64,000 nt of DNA from Symsagittifera roscoffensis (GCF_963678635.1 NC_087064.1:28002189-28066188), one strand, 5' to 3'; numbered from the stretch's first letter, positions 24,421 to 35,964 are shown. The notes: a model not told the origin generated them from the sequence alone. Numbers and translations: made by a program.

Positions 24421-24868
24421 ATATTTTTTTCTAAAACCAGATCAAAAGTTTTGTATCATAAAAAAATGATTGTGATTCATTAGCTTGCTTAAAGCAATAA
24501 TTGAATCAAATATGGTTCTCGTTCATTTGCTAAGCAACAAAAATCAAGAGATAAACAAGACTGCTCGGGTGCTCTGATGATTAAACTAACACTTCCCGAT
24601 ATAATTTTTGAATTACAAAACAAAAAAAATGTTCAATTAGAAGCATAACAGTTTTTCTTTTAAATTTTTTTGTCCTCTCAGGCACAATGTAGGAAAAAAA
24701 AATATTTTTTTATGCGTCTTATGAAGTATCAGTTAGAGCAAATTGCTAGTCTCAAATTAGTTTGGAATTGCTTCGAATTCCGCCTATGCTTATTCAGGAC
24801 AACAAACCTAACGCGTGTTAGTTATTCAAATATGAATTGTAGTACTTGAAAAAGTCCCAAAGTGAAAC

Positions 24869-25580
24869 AAGACTGCTATTATCATAGGGAAGCCCTGAAT
24901 GTTCTGACTATCTTTTAAGTTGTAGCAGTAATAACTTTAACAAAATTAAATTTATTTAACTAAAAAAATCTACTTAACAATCTCCACCCCATTCAAGGGG
25001 GGAGATTGTTAAGTAGATCAAAATGATCGATTTTTCGACCAATCAGAATGCAGAAAAATTAGAACTTAGTGCTAAATTACTGTATTTTTTTGTAGGTGTA
25101 GAGATTCTTAAGTAAGTGCCATATAGGGGAAATTTTTATATAGATCCAAACAAAATGAAATTTTTAAAAAAATAAAATTTGAGATTTTTTGTGAAAATCA
25201 TCCCCCGACACGTCATATAAATTACAAAGTGGTAGATATCGCTCCTGTAACAAATTAATTATGGCAAATAAGCTTCTTTCAACCAATTTGGAACAATTTT
25301 TAAGACGTATTAAATCTCCGCTTACGCGTTAGTTAAGCAAAATATGTCGCGAGTTAATTGTCTCAAACTGGCCAGAATGGCAACTTTTAAACCCCGATAA
25401 CTTTACGAAAAATGATCACAGGTAAAATAAATTGTAAAATTTAAGCTCAAAACAACAATACTTTTCGAATGATATTTTAAAATTCCGTCAAAAATGGTTA
25501 GTTAAAAGTCGAAATTTGTCGGAAGAAAAAAATTCACCCCGAGCACAAATATTCCGTTAATTTCGTTACAAAAGTCGGAA
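24869..25580 (-). mobile_element. Helentron-like element, family A, with an insertion
   Basis: The left terminus AAGACTGCT and right terminus AAAAGTCGGAA are present. Compared with other copies it is about 180 bp longer, because a segment holding an 18-bp perfect inverted repeat (24968-24985 and 25001-25018) and following sequence interrupts the body near 24960-25140. A terminal-only fragment of the same family lies just upstream at 24557-24580. Confidence 0.6.
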
Positions 25581-26089
25581 TTTAATAACAGTTAGAGACC
25601 CCAAATATTCTTAATGTCATTTGAAAGCAAGGTCTTTAATCTAAATTTTGACAGTTTTTTCCATATCTCCACAACCGTGCTCTTCGTGTAAGAGTTTTCT
25701 AGATCTGAATTAAAGATAAAATAAAAAAGTATGTCATTGCGATTTCATTGACTGCATTTAATATTTGTTTGCTATGCAACAATACTATTTTTATGTCATG
25801 TTTATTTTTCGTTTTTCTTTTCCTCTAACATCTGTTTTCTTGCCCCGTTATATGCCTTGCAAGCCATACCTCGATTTGTCCACTGGATTTTGCAGAATGA
25901 CCTCAGTTGAATGCTTTTTGATCACATAACTCTTAGTTAAGCTTGTTGATGTTCTATGAGAAATTTATCGCCCATTCAATATAATCTAGATCCCCTTATC
26001 TAGGGTATACTTAATGAGCAATAAGCTTCTGATTTCAACTCCCGTCTGACAAGTTAGTTAAGAAGTTGAAAAATGAAAACGACTAAAAC

Positions 26090-26530
26090 GACCAGACTCC
26101 TCGTATCTCAATGCAAAGTTTTTAATGTTTTGAGTGCTCTTTAATTGGTCTCAAAAATTTGCGATGAAAATATTTTGATGAAATTAAAATATTATGCTGT
26201 CAATATCAAGTATTAGGTGTTAAAAATGAATCGCAAGAACATGACCCACTAGCTCGGCCGATTTGTTTTTTCTAATAATATTGTGTGCGAGATAATCGTG
26301 TGACGCTTTGAGCATCATACAGGTAGTCTTCAATAATTGAATAATCATTTTACTTCAGTCATTCAGTACTAACAATCATTCAGTACTGCACTTTTTGCAA
26401 GCGCTCGGCAACACGTAGATGCCCAGATTAATCCCTCCCACTCTACCAACAGTTTTCAGAAAATGGACGAAATGAAACTAAACCACCCCAAACATATCTA
26501 TTCCTCATTTTTTTTCGAAAGTTGGATTAA
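26090..26530 (-). mobile_element. Helentron-like element, family A, diverged
   Basis: CCAGACTCCTCGTATCTCAATGC at the left and CCACCCCAAACATATCTATTCC then TCGAAAGTTGGA at the right match the family in order, with the inner region replaced or degraded. Confidence 0.4.
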
Positions 26531-29250
26531 AAACCACCCCGTTCACAAGCCTGAAAAAATGCTCAAAAAATTTTTGAACTAGCGCCGCTTGTGAACCAAA
26601 CTGACAAGGTTCATACTTATTCAAAACGTTTTTTTTTAAAACGAAAATGGATAACAGAAAAATAGAATTTTCATGAACAGATTTCAATGAGTGAAAATTT
26701 CGTTGAAAAAAGTGATTTTAAGTCAAAATTTGTCTTGAAAAAATTTTTTGCATAAAAGTCATCCTCTTTTCATGGAATAAAAAAAATGAAATCAAATCAT
26801 CTGAAATCTTAAGTTTTGATAAATTTGGAAACATGTAGAGTAAACACTTGACGTAAGCAATTGAAAAACTTTGGGCTAAAGTGCAGTTTTTGGAATAATC
26901 TAGTTTTAGAGTGCTGGTTTATATTATCTGGAAAAACAAATACAACTTGAAATTTTTAATTTAATTTTCTCAAATTGAGTTGATTTTAGACTTAGACAAG
27001 AAGGAAAGAAAGAAAGAATTTATTTCTCACTGTTAATGGTAAATTTGCATATAAAGAGAATTTAAATATAAAGCACCAGAAACAGTGAGGGGACAGTTAA
27101 CGAACCCAATTTGGTTACTCAGCATTGCCCGTTTTATCAAATGAAGGACAAATTTGTGATCTTCAAAGACAAGGAAAACAATATGAATCTGAAAACATAA
27201 AAGAAGATATTGGAAAAAAAATACTCAAGTTTGAATAAACATAAAGCAGCAGATTTAAGGCATTGTCTAGACAGATTAATGACATAAGGTCCAAGCTCTG
27301 TATCATTATTTAAAGTGATGGTTCAATCGTAGTCGGTATAAAACTAAATTAAAGAAGAAGCTAGTTCAAATTCATCATTCATAATTTCTGAAACTCGTAA
27401 GTCGTATGCACCCCTATTCGGTTTCAAAAACAAAACTTGAACTTGTTCCCTTTACGGTTACTGCTTCTACTAACTGTGTCTCATCCCTTGAAGCCTCTCT
27501 AACATCAGCAGAGCTGATTGGGGGCTAAACGGTCAGTAGACATCCAACTGAGCCCATGCGGCAGTAACCAGCGAACAAGCCCAAGTGTGGTCTTCAAAAC
27601 GCCGAAGACGCATTGAAAACCATATACAAATATACTTAGAAAAAACCTCAAACAAGCAGGCACTCCACATCTGTCATCCTCCAGCATTATCCTTGCATCC
27701 ACAAAAAAAATTGTCAACAAAAAACAAATTTGATTAGCTCTTCATTGCTTAATATAAACAAATCCCGATTTTCGTGGGCAATGCGTTGAATATCTGATTT
27801 TGAAACTTGATCGAAAAATTTTGGAATTAGGGAATATTAAGTATATTGAAGAGCTTAGCTCCTTTGTAATTAATTGAAGCTCTTTGAATTTCGCTTTTGA
27901 AATTAGGAATTTTCATTAGATTAAGATTTGACCTTCTGGTCATATAAGACGGTTTATCAATTACAAAAAACTCGTTTAAAAAATTTTCAGAGTGTAGTCC
28001 TGCTATTGATCACAAAACAAATATACATGCAGCTCGTTAACTGTTAAAAACTTTTCATCATTAAAAACTTTTCGAACGCTTTTATATTTTTTTTTGAAAA
28101 AAATAATTCGAATAATTTTTTTTGGATCAAAAAAGGGGTAAAAGGTTTGTGTAGGAAGTGCAACCATACACTAATATTCCATATTGCAAAATGGGCTTAA
28201 TATTAGAGCCATAATACTCAATCATAACAGTTTTGGGAACATAATGACGCATTTTCGAAACAATGCCACCTTGTTTTCTAAGCTTGGATCGTATGAAATT
28301 AATGTGAGAAACTTGCTTGAAATTTTACGGTACACTCTTTTTGAGAAATATGGGCCACAAGTTTTGCAACAAAACCAAACACTTTTTGATTTTTTCATTA
28401 AAAAATTTACGCCAGAGCTGCCGAATAATTTTTTTACTTGCATCAAAGTGAGTACCTTATGTAGTCAAACAAGATTTGAGTAGAATTAATTCTCTAAAAC
28501 TTTGAGCAAAACCTTGTGAGATTGTTTTCAAGCATAAAATTGGTATTTTGTGCAGTACAAATGACACTTTTTGAGTTTTCAAACAAAAATAAGTTTATTT
28601 ATACTAAATTTGAAAAAAAACTTTTCTCAGAACTGCGGCATGCCTTGGCTATATAAAAGAACCCAATTTGATGTATTTTTAACAGCAATTGACCGAGTAG
28701 CCCTGGCATAAATTTTGATTGATTTAAAAAAGCCAAAAACGATTGGTTTGGGTAAAATGTTGGGTCTATTTTTCCCAAAAAAAGTTGTAATGTAAAATTT
28801 TTATCAAAAATTTAAGCAAGTTTTGTAATCACTGTTTTTTGTCAAAAGTCAACTCAATTTGAGAAAAACACTGTTTTTTGTCAAAAGTCAACTCAAATTT
28901 CAAGTTTTCTTCGTTTTTCTGGATAATTTAAATAATCACTGTAATTATGCTCTGACTGCAAACCTCGCAGAACATGATTTTGTAACTCCCTACTGTTGAG
29001 TTTATGCGAACCTAAAAATTTTTTAAACAAAATGTAAAAATTCATTAAGAAAAGTTATCAAAATTTGTTTAACACGCTCTGAAACCTTATAATTCTGTTG
29101 TTTTTACTGAATTTGAACCTATTAGAACAAAGACCGATAACCAAAACTGTTTCTAAACCTAAAACTAATCTCAGAATTTTATGCTCGAATACTTCAATGT
29201 TAGCTCCAAAAAGGCGATTCCTTGACTTTTTTTAAAACCCGCACTGAAGT
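26531..29250. other. Intron 1: no gene; one short tandem repeat
   Basis: Only short chance frames. 28830-28900 holds two copies of CACTGTTTTTTGTCAAAAGT extended by AACTCAA, 39 bp apart. A purine stretch GAAGGAAAGAAAGAAAG lies near 27000. Nothing else named. Confidence 0.35.
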
Positions 29251-29257
29251 TTCATGG

Positions 29258-29467
29258 ATAATAATCGATTATATTGGATTTTTATTGTCAGTCTCTACAA
29301 AATAACAAAAATAATCGATTATAATCGATTGAAAATGGATTATAATGATAATATTTTTTAAAGCAATAAAATCCCAATATAATCGATTACAATCGATTAT
29401 AATCGATTATTTTCAAAAACAAATTTCAAAAGAAAAATAATCCATTTTAATCGATTATACTGGATTA
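29258..29467. repeat. Degenerate ATAATCGATT repeat cluster 1
   Basis: The decamer ATAATCGATT and close variants recur many times, singly and in tandem, for about 210 bp. The unit contains the palindrome ATCGAT. Similar clusters occur at 31605-31775 and 50588-50795 and a few single units around 32410 and 32580. Confidence 0.7.
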
Positions 29468-29605
29468 TAACCTATTTATTCAAATATTTTTGTGTGTTGT
29501 TTTCATTTTTTCATAATTTTGTTAAACTTAAGTTAGTTATTTTGTTTTAATTTCTTTTCGCTACTTTTCTTTTTTTCCTATTTTCAATCGAGTTATTGAA
29601 AAATT

Positions 29606-29861
29606 ATAAAAAGTTACCTATAGATCGCACACCAACCCCCCCACCTCTTACTAGAGTTGATGTCCCCCCTCACCTCTTACTAGAGTTGATGTCCCTTACT
29701 AGAGTTAGATGTCCCCTAACTATAGAGAGAGAGGGGGCACCTCGTGGTTGGGGGTTTCGTGGGAGGATGGGTAAAGGTGAGGGGGTTACGTCGTGGGTTG
29801 GGGGGTACGTTGAGGGGGGGTAGGTTGGGGGGGGGTACGTTGGTGGGGGGGGGGTACGTTG
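29606..29861. repeat. Short tandem repeats running into the gap
   Basis: ACCTCTTACTAGAGTTGATG occurs twice and a shorter form once (29641-29715). From about 29735 the sequence is G-rich on the plus strand with GGGGGTACGTTG units up to the first N. Such runs often stop assembly and could form G-quadruplexes. Confidence 0.75.
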
Positions 29862-30061
29862 NNNNNNNNNNNNNNNNNNNNNNNNNNNNNNNNNNNNNNN
29901 NNNNNNNNNNNNNNNNNNNNNNNNNNNNNNNNNNNNNNNNNNNNNNNNNNNNNNNNNNNNNNNNNNNNNNNNNNNNNNNNNNNNNNNNNNNNNNNNNNNN
30001 NNNNNNNNNNNNNNNNNNNNNNNNNNNNNNNNNNNNNNNNNNNNNNNNNNNNNNNNNNNNN
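29862..30061. other. Assembly gap (200 N)
   Basis: Exactly 200 unknown bases, a conventional placeholder length; the true size is unknown. It lies in receptor intron 1. Any exon hidden here would be missed, although the intron phases on both sides agree without one. Confidence 0.99.
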
Positions 30062-30120
30062 TAGCCAATTGACGAGCAATATATTTCAAGCTATTAACGC
30101 GTAAGCGGCATTTTATTCCG
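30062..30120 (+). repeat. Inverted fragment of family A element
   Basis: GCTATTAACGCGTAAGCGG is the reverse complement of the family A inner region, so a partial copy in the opposite orientation abuts the gap directly before the next complete copy. Confidence 0.5.
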
Positions 30121-30134
30121 GTTGAAAAATCAAC

Positions 30135-30680
30135 AAGACTGCTCGTATCAGGGCGAAGCCCTGAATTTTCCGACTGCCTTTTAAGGTCTATGGAGCAGCA
30201 GTAAAAATATAAAAAATTTAAATGAAATGAAAAAAATGAAATTTTTTTTTTAAATTTGAATTTTTTATGAAATTCAATCCCCACACGCCATTTAAAGTAC
30301 GAAAAGATAGATTTCGTTCCTTGTAACAAATCAATTATGGCAAATAAGCTTGGTTCAACCAATTTGGAACGATTTATAAGACGGATTAAATCTCCGCTTA
30401 CGCGTTAATAGCGCGAATTATATCGCGCGTTAATTGTCCCAAATTGGTCAAACTGGCCAAAATAGCAATCTTTAAACCCTCATAATTTTACGAAAAATGA
30501 TCACAGGTAAAATATCTTTTCAAATTTAGGCTCAGGATAACAATACCTGTTGAATGATATTAAAAAATTCCGTAAAAATGGCTAGTTAAAAAGTCGAAAT
30601 TTGTCTGAAGAAAAAAAACCCACCCCGAGCACAAATATTCCGTTACTTTCGTATCGATATATACGAAAGTAATGGAATAG
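30135..30680 (-). mobile_element. Helentron-like element, family A
   Basis: Near complete: CAGGGCGAAGCCCTG hairpin at about 30149-30163, body as in other copies, right end CCGTTACTTTCGTATCG. There the usual CGAAAGTCGGAAC is replaced by ATATATACGAAAGTAATGG, so the end forms a longer palindrome and the terminal GGAAC is lost. Confidence 0.7.
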
Positions 30681-30699
30681 GCTGAAAATTTGAAACTAA

Positions 30700-31100
30700 T
30701 AACTCAATTGAGGCATGCTATACATTCAAATTATTACGTTACTATAGGCTGAAAATTTAACTTTGTTCTTTAAAAACCTTGTGGGGATATGATTTAAAAA
30801 AGTGAAAAAATTTCTCAAGATTTTTTCCAATCTTTTTGAACATTTCATCAATTGCTTTTAAATTGATCACTACTGCATATACGTTTAATGGCGATTGGAA
30901 ATTTCAGGGTGTTGACCTGATACGAACAGTCTTGTTTAGTCTTAACCTAACTTACAATAGTGCAAGCATACTCGCTTGACAATAGGAAAAGCTCTGAATT
31001 AACCCCCGCACGATGTGAACTTTCTTTGTAAAGTGGTTTTAATTTAAAAAAATCAACCCAAGCATATAATTTTCACGAAAAATCGGAACAATTAAAGAGT
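30700..31100. repeat. Worn family A ends in both orientations
   Basis: 30908-30936 has a degraded hairpin followed by GATACGAACAGTCTTG in plus orientation, and 31078-31088 has AAATCGGAACAA, the other terminus in the opposite orientation. They appear to be parts of one or two broken family A copies. Confidence 0.4.
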
Positions 31101-31238
31101 CTGCCATAATATGTTGCGTGAGGCGCTGGGCAATCCGCAACACGTGCCCCCATGGACTCTTATCCGTTATAATGGAGACAAAAGAATTTCATTACAATCC
31201 GCTACAAATATAAAATTCAGGCATCAATTGATTATATT

Positions 31239-31590
31239 CAGGGGCGGAAGCCCCCCACCCATGGATTCGACTCGTGCCAACCCATAGGGTCCCCCTTTTG
31301 TACTATTTTGAGATATCCATATTTGGTGACGGACCTTAAAAAATTTCTGAAGGCGTCTTCGGCGCCAATATAAACTAATTTTCGGGGTGAAGATCGTTTC
31401 TTTGAGCTCAAATTTTGGCCTGTTTCTTTAATTTTTTGCCTGCGGCGCAGACAAGTTGACCAAAATAGGGTCTTTTTAATGCTTTGGGAGAGCTCGAAAA
31501 ATCAATTTGGTTGACTTAAAAAAAGAAGACAACATTTTCGAAAATTTTTTGAAAATCTGCCCTCTCGAGAAAAAACTAGATCCGCCCCTG
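31239..31590 (+). mobile_element. CAGGGGCGGA-type MITE, complete (352 bp, hAT-like)
   Basis: Begins CAGGGGCGGAAG and ends AGATCCGCCCCTG, short terminal inverted repeats of about 10 bp. Flanks ATTATATT and ATTTTAAT agree at 6 of 8 bases, in line with an old 8-bp target duplication as made by hAT transposases. No coding capacity. Other members: 19923-20205, 22560-22700, 37634-37960 and 47814-48020. The superfamily call is an inference from TIR and flank length. Confidence 0.65.
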
Positions 31591-31604
31591 ATTTTAATGC
31601 TATT

Positions 31605-31775
31605 ATGATCGATTATTTTGGAAACAAAAAATTTCACTACAATCCATTATAATCGATTATAATCCATTGTTTTTAGATCAGAAATCAATTGTTTTTGCCA
31701 CGATAATCCATTAAAATCGATTATTTTTGAAAAAAAATCCCTTATGATCCAATAGAATCGATTCTAATCCATTTT
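31605..31775. repeat. Degenerate ATAATCGATT repeat cluster 2
   Basis: Same unit as at 29258-29467, interrupted by short A-rich stretches. It directly follows the MITE at 31239-31590. Confidence 0.6.
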
Positions 31776-31986
31776 CTTTTTAGAACTGAATGCTACTAGT
31801 TTTGAAGAAATTCGAAAATTTATGCCATGTCATTTACAAAATACGACTTATTTTCTGCGAAGTATGCCATGTCTTTTCGCCATGCTTAAAAAGAATAACC
31901 AACCCCCCCCAGTTTACAGTTTACCCCCCTCCCCCTCTCAGAGAAATTTTTACCCCCAGAATTTTGTAAATGTCGAATGGTTGTCT

Positions 31987-32033
31987 TGGTAAACTGGTAA
32001 ACTGGTAAACTGGTAAACTGGTAAACTGGTAAA
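31987..32033. repeat. 8-bp minisatellite (TAAACTGG)n
   Basis: Six consecutive TAAACTGG units. The minus-strand open frame over this and the following G-rich tract is a by-product of the repeat. Confidence 0.9.
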
Positions 32034-32039
32034 CAACTG

Positions 32040-32215
32040 GAGAGACTGGGGGGACTGGGGGAACTGGGAGATGGATGGAGCTGGGGGGCTACTGGGGGGG
32101 GGGGGACTTTGGGAAGAGGACTGGGGGGACTTTGGGAAGAGGACTGGGGGGACTGGGAGGGACTGGGAGGGACTGGGAGGGACTGAGGGGGGGGGGGCGG
32201 GAAGGGGGTTCAATC
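32040..32215. repeat. G-rich tandem tract (GGGACTGGGA-type)
   Basis: Repeated GGGACTGG, GGACTTTGGGAAGAGGACTG and GGGAGGGACT units with many runs of three to eight G on the plus strand. Strong G-quadruplex potential. Adjoins the preceding minisatellite, whose ACTGG core it shares. Confidence 0.85.
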
Positions 32216-32219
32216 GTTA

Positions 32220-33840
32220 AATTCCCCAATTCTATCATTGAATAATTACACTCTTACCCCCCATTCAAATATTCTACCCCCCCTTGATTGGCGCTAATTT
32301 CTTATGTGAAATGTAACAATTTCTGAAGCGTAATGCGTAGCAACAGCACCAATCAGGAAATAGGAAAGCTGGGAAAATTTTGCAAATTTCATGAGCAATT
32401 TCTAAAAAATCCATTATAATCGATTATAGTTGATTATACTGGCTTTTTTAACATAAAAAAGTTAAGGTTGTAATGGATAATGTTGACATTAATACTAACA
32501 AAATTAAAATCCGTTTTTATTCTTTTATCATTAATTATTTTGTAATTTCATAGTTACTGGTCATATATTGACAATATAACCGATTATGATCCATGGGTGC
32601 TCGATTAATCAACCGAATTAGTTATGAGATCCCAAAGAATCTTGCTCTTTCTAACGTTTTTTTTTAAAAAAATTTTCAACGCTTAACGTGCTAGTCTTTT
32701 TGCGAGTGCGATCGTTTTTGGGCCTTTTGAAAGTATGCTTGTTTCACAGTCGTCTTACCGTTTTTTTTATAATAGTGCTAATTTTTTGAGCTTTGACTTG
32801 TCTTCGAAACTGCAACGCATTTGGTTTCATATTGGAAACTTTTGTAGAGAAAATTGTAGAAAAAAAAGAAAAAACCGTTTGACGCAAAATTAGATGAAAT
32901 TGCTCTGTTATGGCCTTTCCTGCTTTTCTTAGAAATATGGAATCAATTTTGATCTTAGTTTCTCATCATTTAGGGGGGGGGGGTGGAAGAAGAGTACAAC
33001 AAGAAAAAACGATTGTCTGGAAAATAGTTGCGGAAGGCTCTATTTAGCTGCGAAAGCCAGAACATTAAGCTTTGCGCCACAAGTAATCGCAAGCAAAACC
33101 AAAAATTAAAGGATTTTGGGAAAATTGATACGACAATAACAAAACTTCGAAGAAACAAAACATGTGAAAAAAAATTGACAAAAAAACAGCTTAAAAACAA
33201 ATTTACTCAGAATCAAATGAGCTTATTGTGGGCAAAAATGATTTGCTTTCGAACAGCAGCTTCCAGAGTAAAATGAGCAGCTGGAAGCATTAATGAAGCT
33301 CTTAGTAGTTTCAGAAAAAAAAACAATTTTTGATCGATGTTTTTTATATATATATATATATATATAAAAATTGATACCCTCGGCCCGAGGAAGTAAAAAA
33401 ACTGGACAAAAGGCAAAAACTTACTTAGTTTTCGCTTTGCTTATTGCATTTTGCATGCACCTGCAGTCCAGTAGATTCAACTTCGTTGCACTTAAGCTTT
33501 GAAATAAGTTACAATTTAAACTTGTTTTTCCATTTATAGTTGTGTAGAACAACTATTGATGGGCCATTAACATTTAAAAAGATCTGGAGACCCAAAACTG
33601 AAAAATTATCTTTTGTGAAAAGAATATGTAAATTTTTGTATGTTTTTTCATCGCTTATCTTGTGATGAAAAAAAATTGCTAATTTGAATGTTTTTTGAAA
33701 ATTTTAGAAAAATTTATGAAAGACGTTGGACGACGAAAAAGTTCAATATGTCTTCCTTTTTTTCTGAAAAACTTCTGAGAAAAAATATCGAAATTTGACA
33801 AAAATTTTTATGAGGGGTTCTAACGAGCAGTAATTAAAGA
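32220..33840. other. Intron 1: no gene; TA microsatellite
   Basis: Single ATCGATTATA-like units near 32410 and 32580, a G run near 32975, and a (TA)n microsatellite at about 33345-33366. The frames at 32970-33276 look like chance. Confidence 0.35.
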
Positions 33841-33864
33841 TATTTTGTCGACGTCGACAAAATA
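33841..33864. repeat. 24-bp perfect palindrome
   Basis: TATTTTGTCGAC followed immediately by its exact reverse complement, with no spacer. It lies 10 bp from the left end of the family B element at 33875. Confidence 0.9.
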
Positions 33865-33874
33865 AAAAATAAAC

Positions 33875-34473
33875 AAGTATAGCCGGATTCTGTGTTCTCA
33901 CAGTAGCATAGAGTGTTCCGACCACAGTCTTACAATAATACAAAAATGTTTCTCAAATTGGTGTAGTTTTTTTTCTGCATGTTGTGATAAAAAATCTGAA
34001 CAAAACAATGGAATTTAGGCGTATTTGAGAGTCAATAAAGTAATTAAATTGGAAAACTGTTTTTCAAGAAAAATGACCAGAAAAACGAAAAAAAAAATGA
34101 AAAAAAATTCAAAAACTTTTTCAAACTTTTTTGCGGATTTTTTTTTGAATTTCAAGTTTTTGATTCCCATAATTGCGCTAAAAACTCCAAAAATTACCTT
34201 TACCTGAGTAAAAATAAGTTTTCAATCTTAACGATTAGCTCGAAATTAGACCAAAAATAAAAATTTTAAGCCGGTTTTTTTCGACACTGAAAACTTTTTT
34301 TTAAAATTTTTAATATCGTCACAATTTTCCCTACAAATAACAACTGAAAAGGATGTAATATGATATATCACTCAACCCTGTCTAATGATTATTTGTGGTA
34401 GCTGATTTTGCGTGGAAAAAAACTAAAACACACCCGAATCTAAAGTTCCTCCCCATTTTCAATGGTCGGAACA
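33875..34473 (-). mobile_element. Helentron-like element, family B
   Basis: In minus orientation it starts TGTTCCGACCATTG and ends with TGGTCGGAACA, an ATTCTGTG/CATAGAGT stem (worn here), then CCGGCTATACTTGTT. The layout (terminal motif, inverted copy of it near the far end, hairpin, CTTG end) is that of family A, and the core TGTTCCGAC is the same; the bodies differ. Other copies: 46603-47220 and 49835-49960. Lies in receptor intron 1. Confidence 0.6.
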
Positions 34474-34828
34474 ATAACGCTGGCGGATTGATATCAGCTA
34501 GACATAAACTTCTACATAACATTTTGACCGCCAGCAGTCTCAAATTTAATATATTCGGCGGCAAGATTCTTCCCATGTTTTTCAAAAATGAGTAAAAATT
34601 TGAATAATTCTCATCTTATTATTTGAATCATTCTGGAAAATCGGAACTTGGTCTGAATGATCACTGGATTTAAGTTTTTCTGGTGTCCATTTAATGAGCT
34701 GAAATGCTCTTTCGAAACCCTCCAGATAACTGGTACTCTTGCTTACAGCTTTTACAAATTACAGCTTGAGATGGAGAAAATCCATGTTGTTTGTTATCAT
34801 TATTGGGCCCCTTTATTCTCAACTTCAG

Positions 34829-34986
34829 CTCTGACCGACTACCTGTTCTCCAACTACTCCTCCTACATCAGACCCCGGCTGGAACAGGAGGACAGTGTGC
34901 TGGTCAACTTCTACATCGGACTCCGACAGGTCATAGATGTGGACGTCAAGGCACAACAGATGACACTGTTCCTCTGGCACAGACAG
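34829..34986 (+). CDS. Cys-loop receptor exon 2
   Basis: Preceded by CTCAACTTCAG and followed by GTCAAG. Encodes residues about 61-113: the N-terminal helix and first beta strands of the extracellular domain. DYLFSNYSSYIRP corresponds to the nicotinic LFxxYNxxxRP motif, and VNFYIGLRQVIDVD and TLFLWHRQ to the conserved strand motifs, the last holding the loop D tryptophan of the ligand pocket. Starts in phase 1, ends in phase 0. The exon is markedly more GC-rich than the introns around it. Confidence 0.85.
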
Positions 34987-35477
34987 GTCAAGAGCAGTCA
35001 AGTTTCAAGATCTTTTTTGATAGTCGTACCACCCCCCTCTCATCCTCTAAAAATGCAATCATCCAGTAAAAAAATTTCCCCTTCTCTATAGGAGTAATCC
35101 GACAGTTAGCCAGATACTCATTCAAGAACACTGAAACGATGTGATGAGTTTTCTTTTAGTAATTCGAAGTAACGATAATTGTTTTTCAGTACACAATTTT
35201 TTTGTTATGTGTACGAGAAACCTGACAGCTTATTGTTAAAATAAGCTGAAGGTAAAAACGCGATTAAAAATTTACCTGAAGTGAATCTCAGAGTTCCGCT
35301 AGTGGCAAGGTTGGTAAAATGTCAAAAACATTTTCTGCGCGGAACCGAAGCAGATGTTTGTTCATATGCGGAATCGCAATTTAACCATGCTGACTTTCCT
35401 TGAAAGATATTGTACATAAATAATCGATGTTATTAATTTAACTTTTTATGTCATGTAATTAATTCTGATTGATGTAG

Positions 35478-35630
35478 ACCTGGTTCGACGAGTTCCTGCA
35501 GTGGGACCCGAGTGACTACGAGAACATGACGGAGCTGTTCGTCAGTCCAGACATGATCTGGCTGCCTGACGTCATCTACCAAAATTCAGTGAATGGACTG
35601 GCTGACCTCGAAATGAACTCCCCCATTAAG
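35478..35630 (+). CDS. Cys-loop receptor exon 3
   Basis: 51 codons, residues about 114-164, after the acceptor TTGATGTAG. TWFDEFLQWDPSDY and SPDMIWLPDVIYQNSVNG match the family's TWxDxxLxWxPxxY and WxPDxxLYN motifs (loop A). The reading must end at ATTAAG, because the next exon resumes at the matching position in the same phase; the intron then begins GC, not GT. Confidence 0.85.
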
Positions 35631-35824
35631 GCATCTTTTACCGCGCCTCCTTTTTTCGTCTTTTTTATAATGAGAAATTATGAGTCGAGGGAAAGAGACT
35701 AAGATACAAGCTAATCGCTTCGTTAAGGATTTTCATTTTGTTAACATTATTTCATAAAAATTACAAAACTCATAAAATTACAAAATTTATAAAATTGCGG
35801 TAGAAGAATGGAATTGTTGTTAAG

Positions 35825-35964
35825 ATTATGGTGATGCATTCGGGACTGGTTAACTTCTACAGGCCCACAATTCAGAGTACGACGTGTGAGATGGAAGTGA
35901 GGTACTTCCCCTATGACATCCAACACTGCTCCTTCAATATCGGGTCTTGGATGCTGCACGAAAA
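35825..35964 (+). CDS. Cys-loop receptor exon 4 (Cys-loop)
   Basis: Residues about 165-211. Contains the signature loop CEMEVRYFPYDIQHC, two cysteines separated by exactly 13 residues with the FPYD core, followed by GSW, the loop B tryptophan. Preceded by TTGTTAAG and followed by the donor GTGAGT in phase 2. The next coding base, 7.6 kb away at 43567, completes an Asn codon and continues QVDI as expected for the family. Confidence 0.9.

Noticed and set aside
29670-30362. Long minus-strand frame across the gap
   Set aside because: It owes its length to the 200 N and to G/C-rich tandem repeats; no real residues link the two sides.
31987-32210. CRISPR-like array
   Set aside because: Units are contiguous or nearly so with no unique spacers of constant size, in a eukaryotic intron; it is a minisatellite.
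31950-32213. Proline/serine-rich minus frame
   Set aside because: Direct translation of the TAAACTGG and G-rich tandem repeats; no evidence of a gene.
34657-35091. A 144-codon intact gene at this position
   Set aside because: Only 34829-34986 matches the receptor family; residues before and after are intron read-through.
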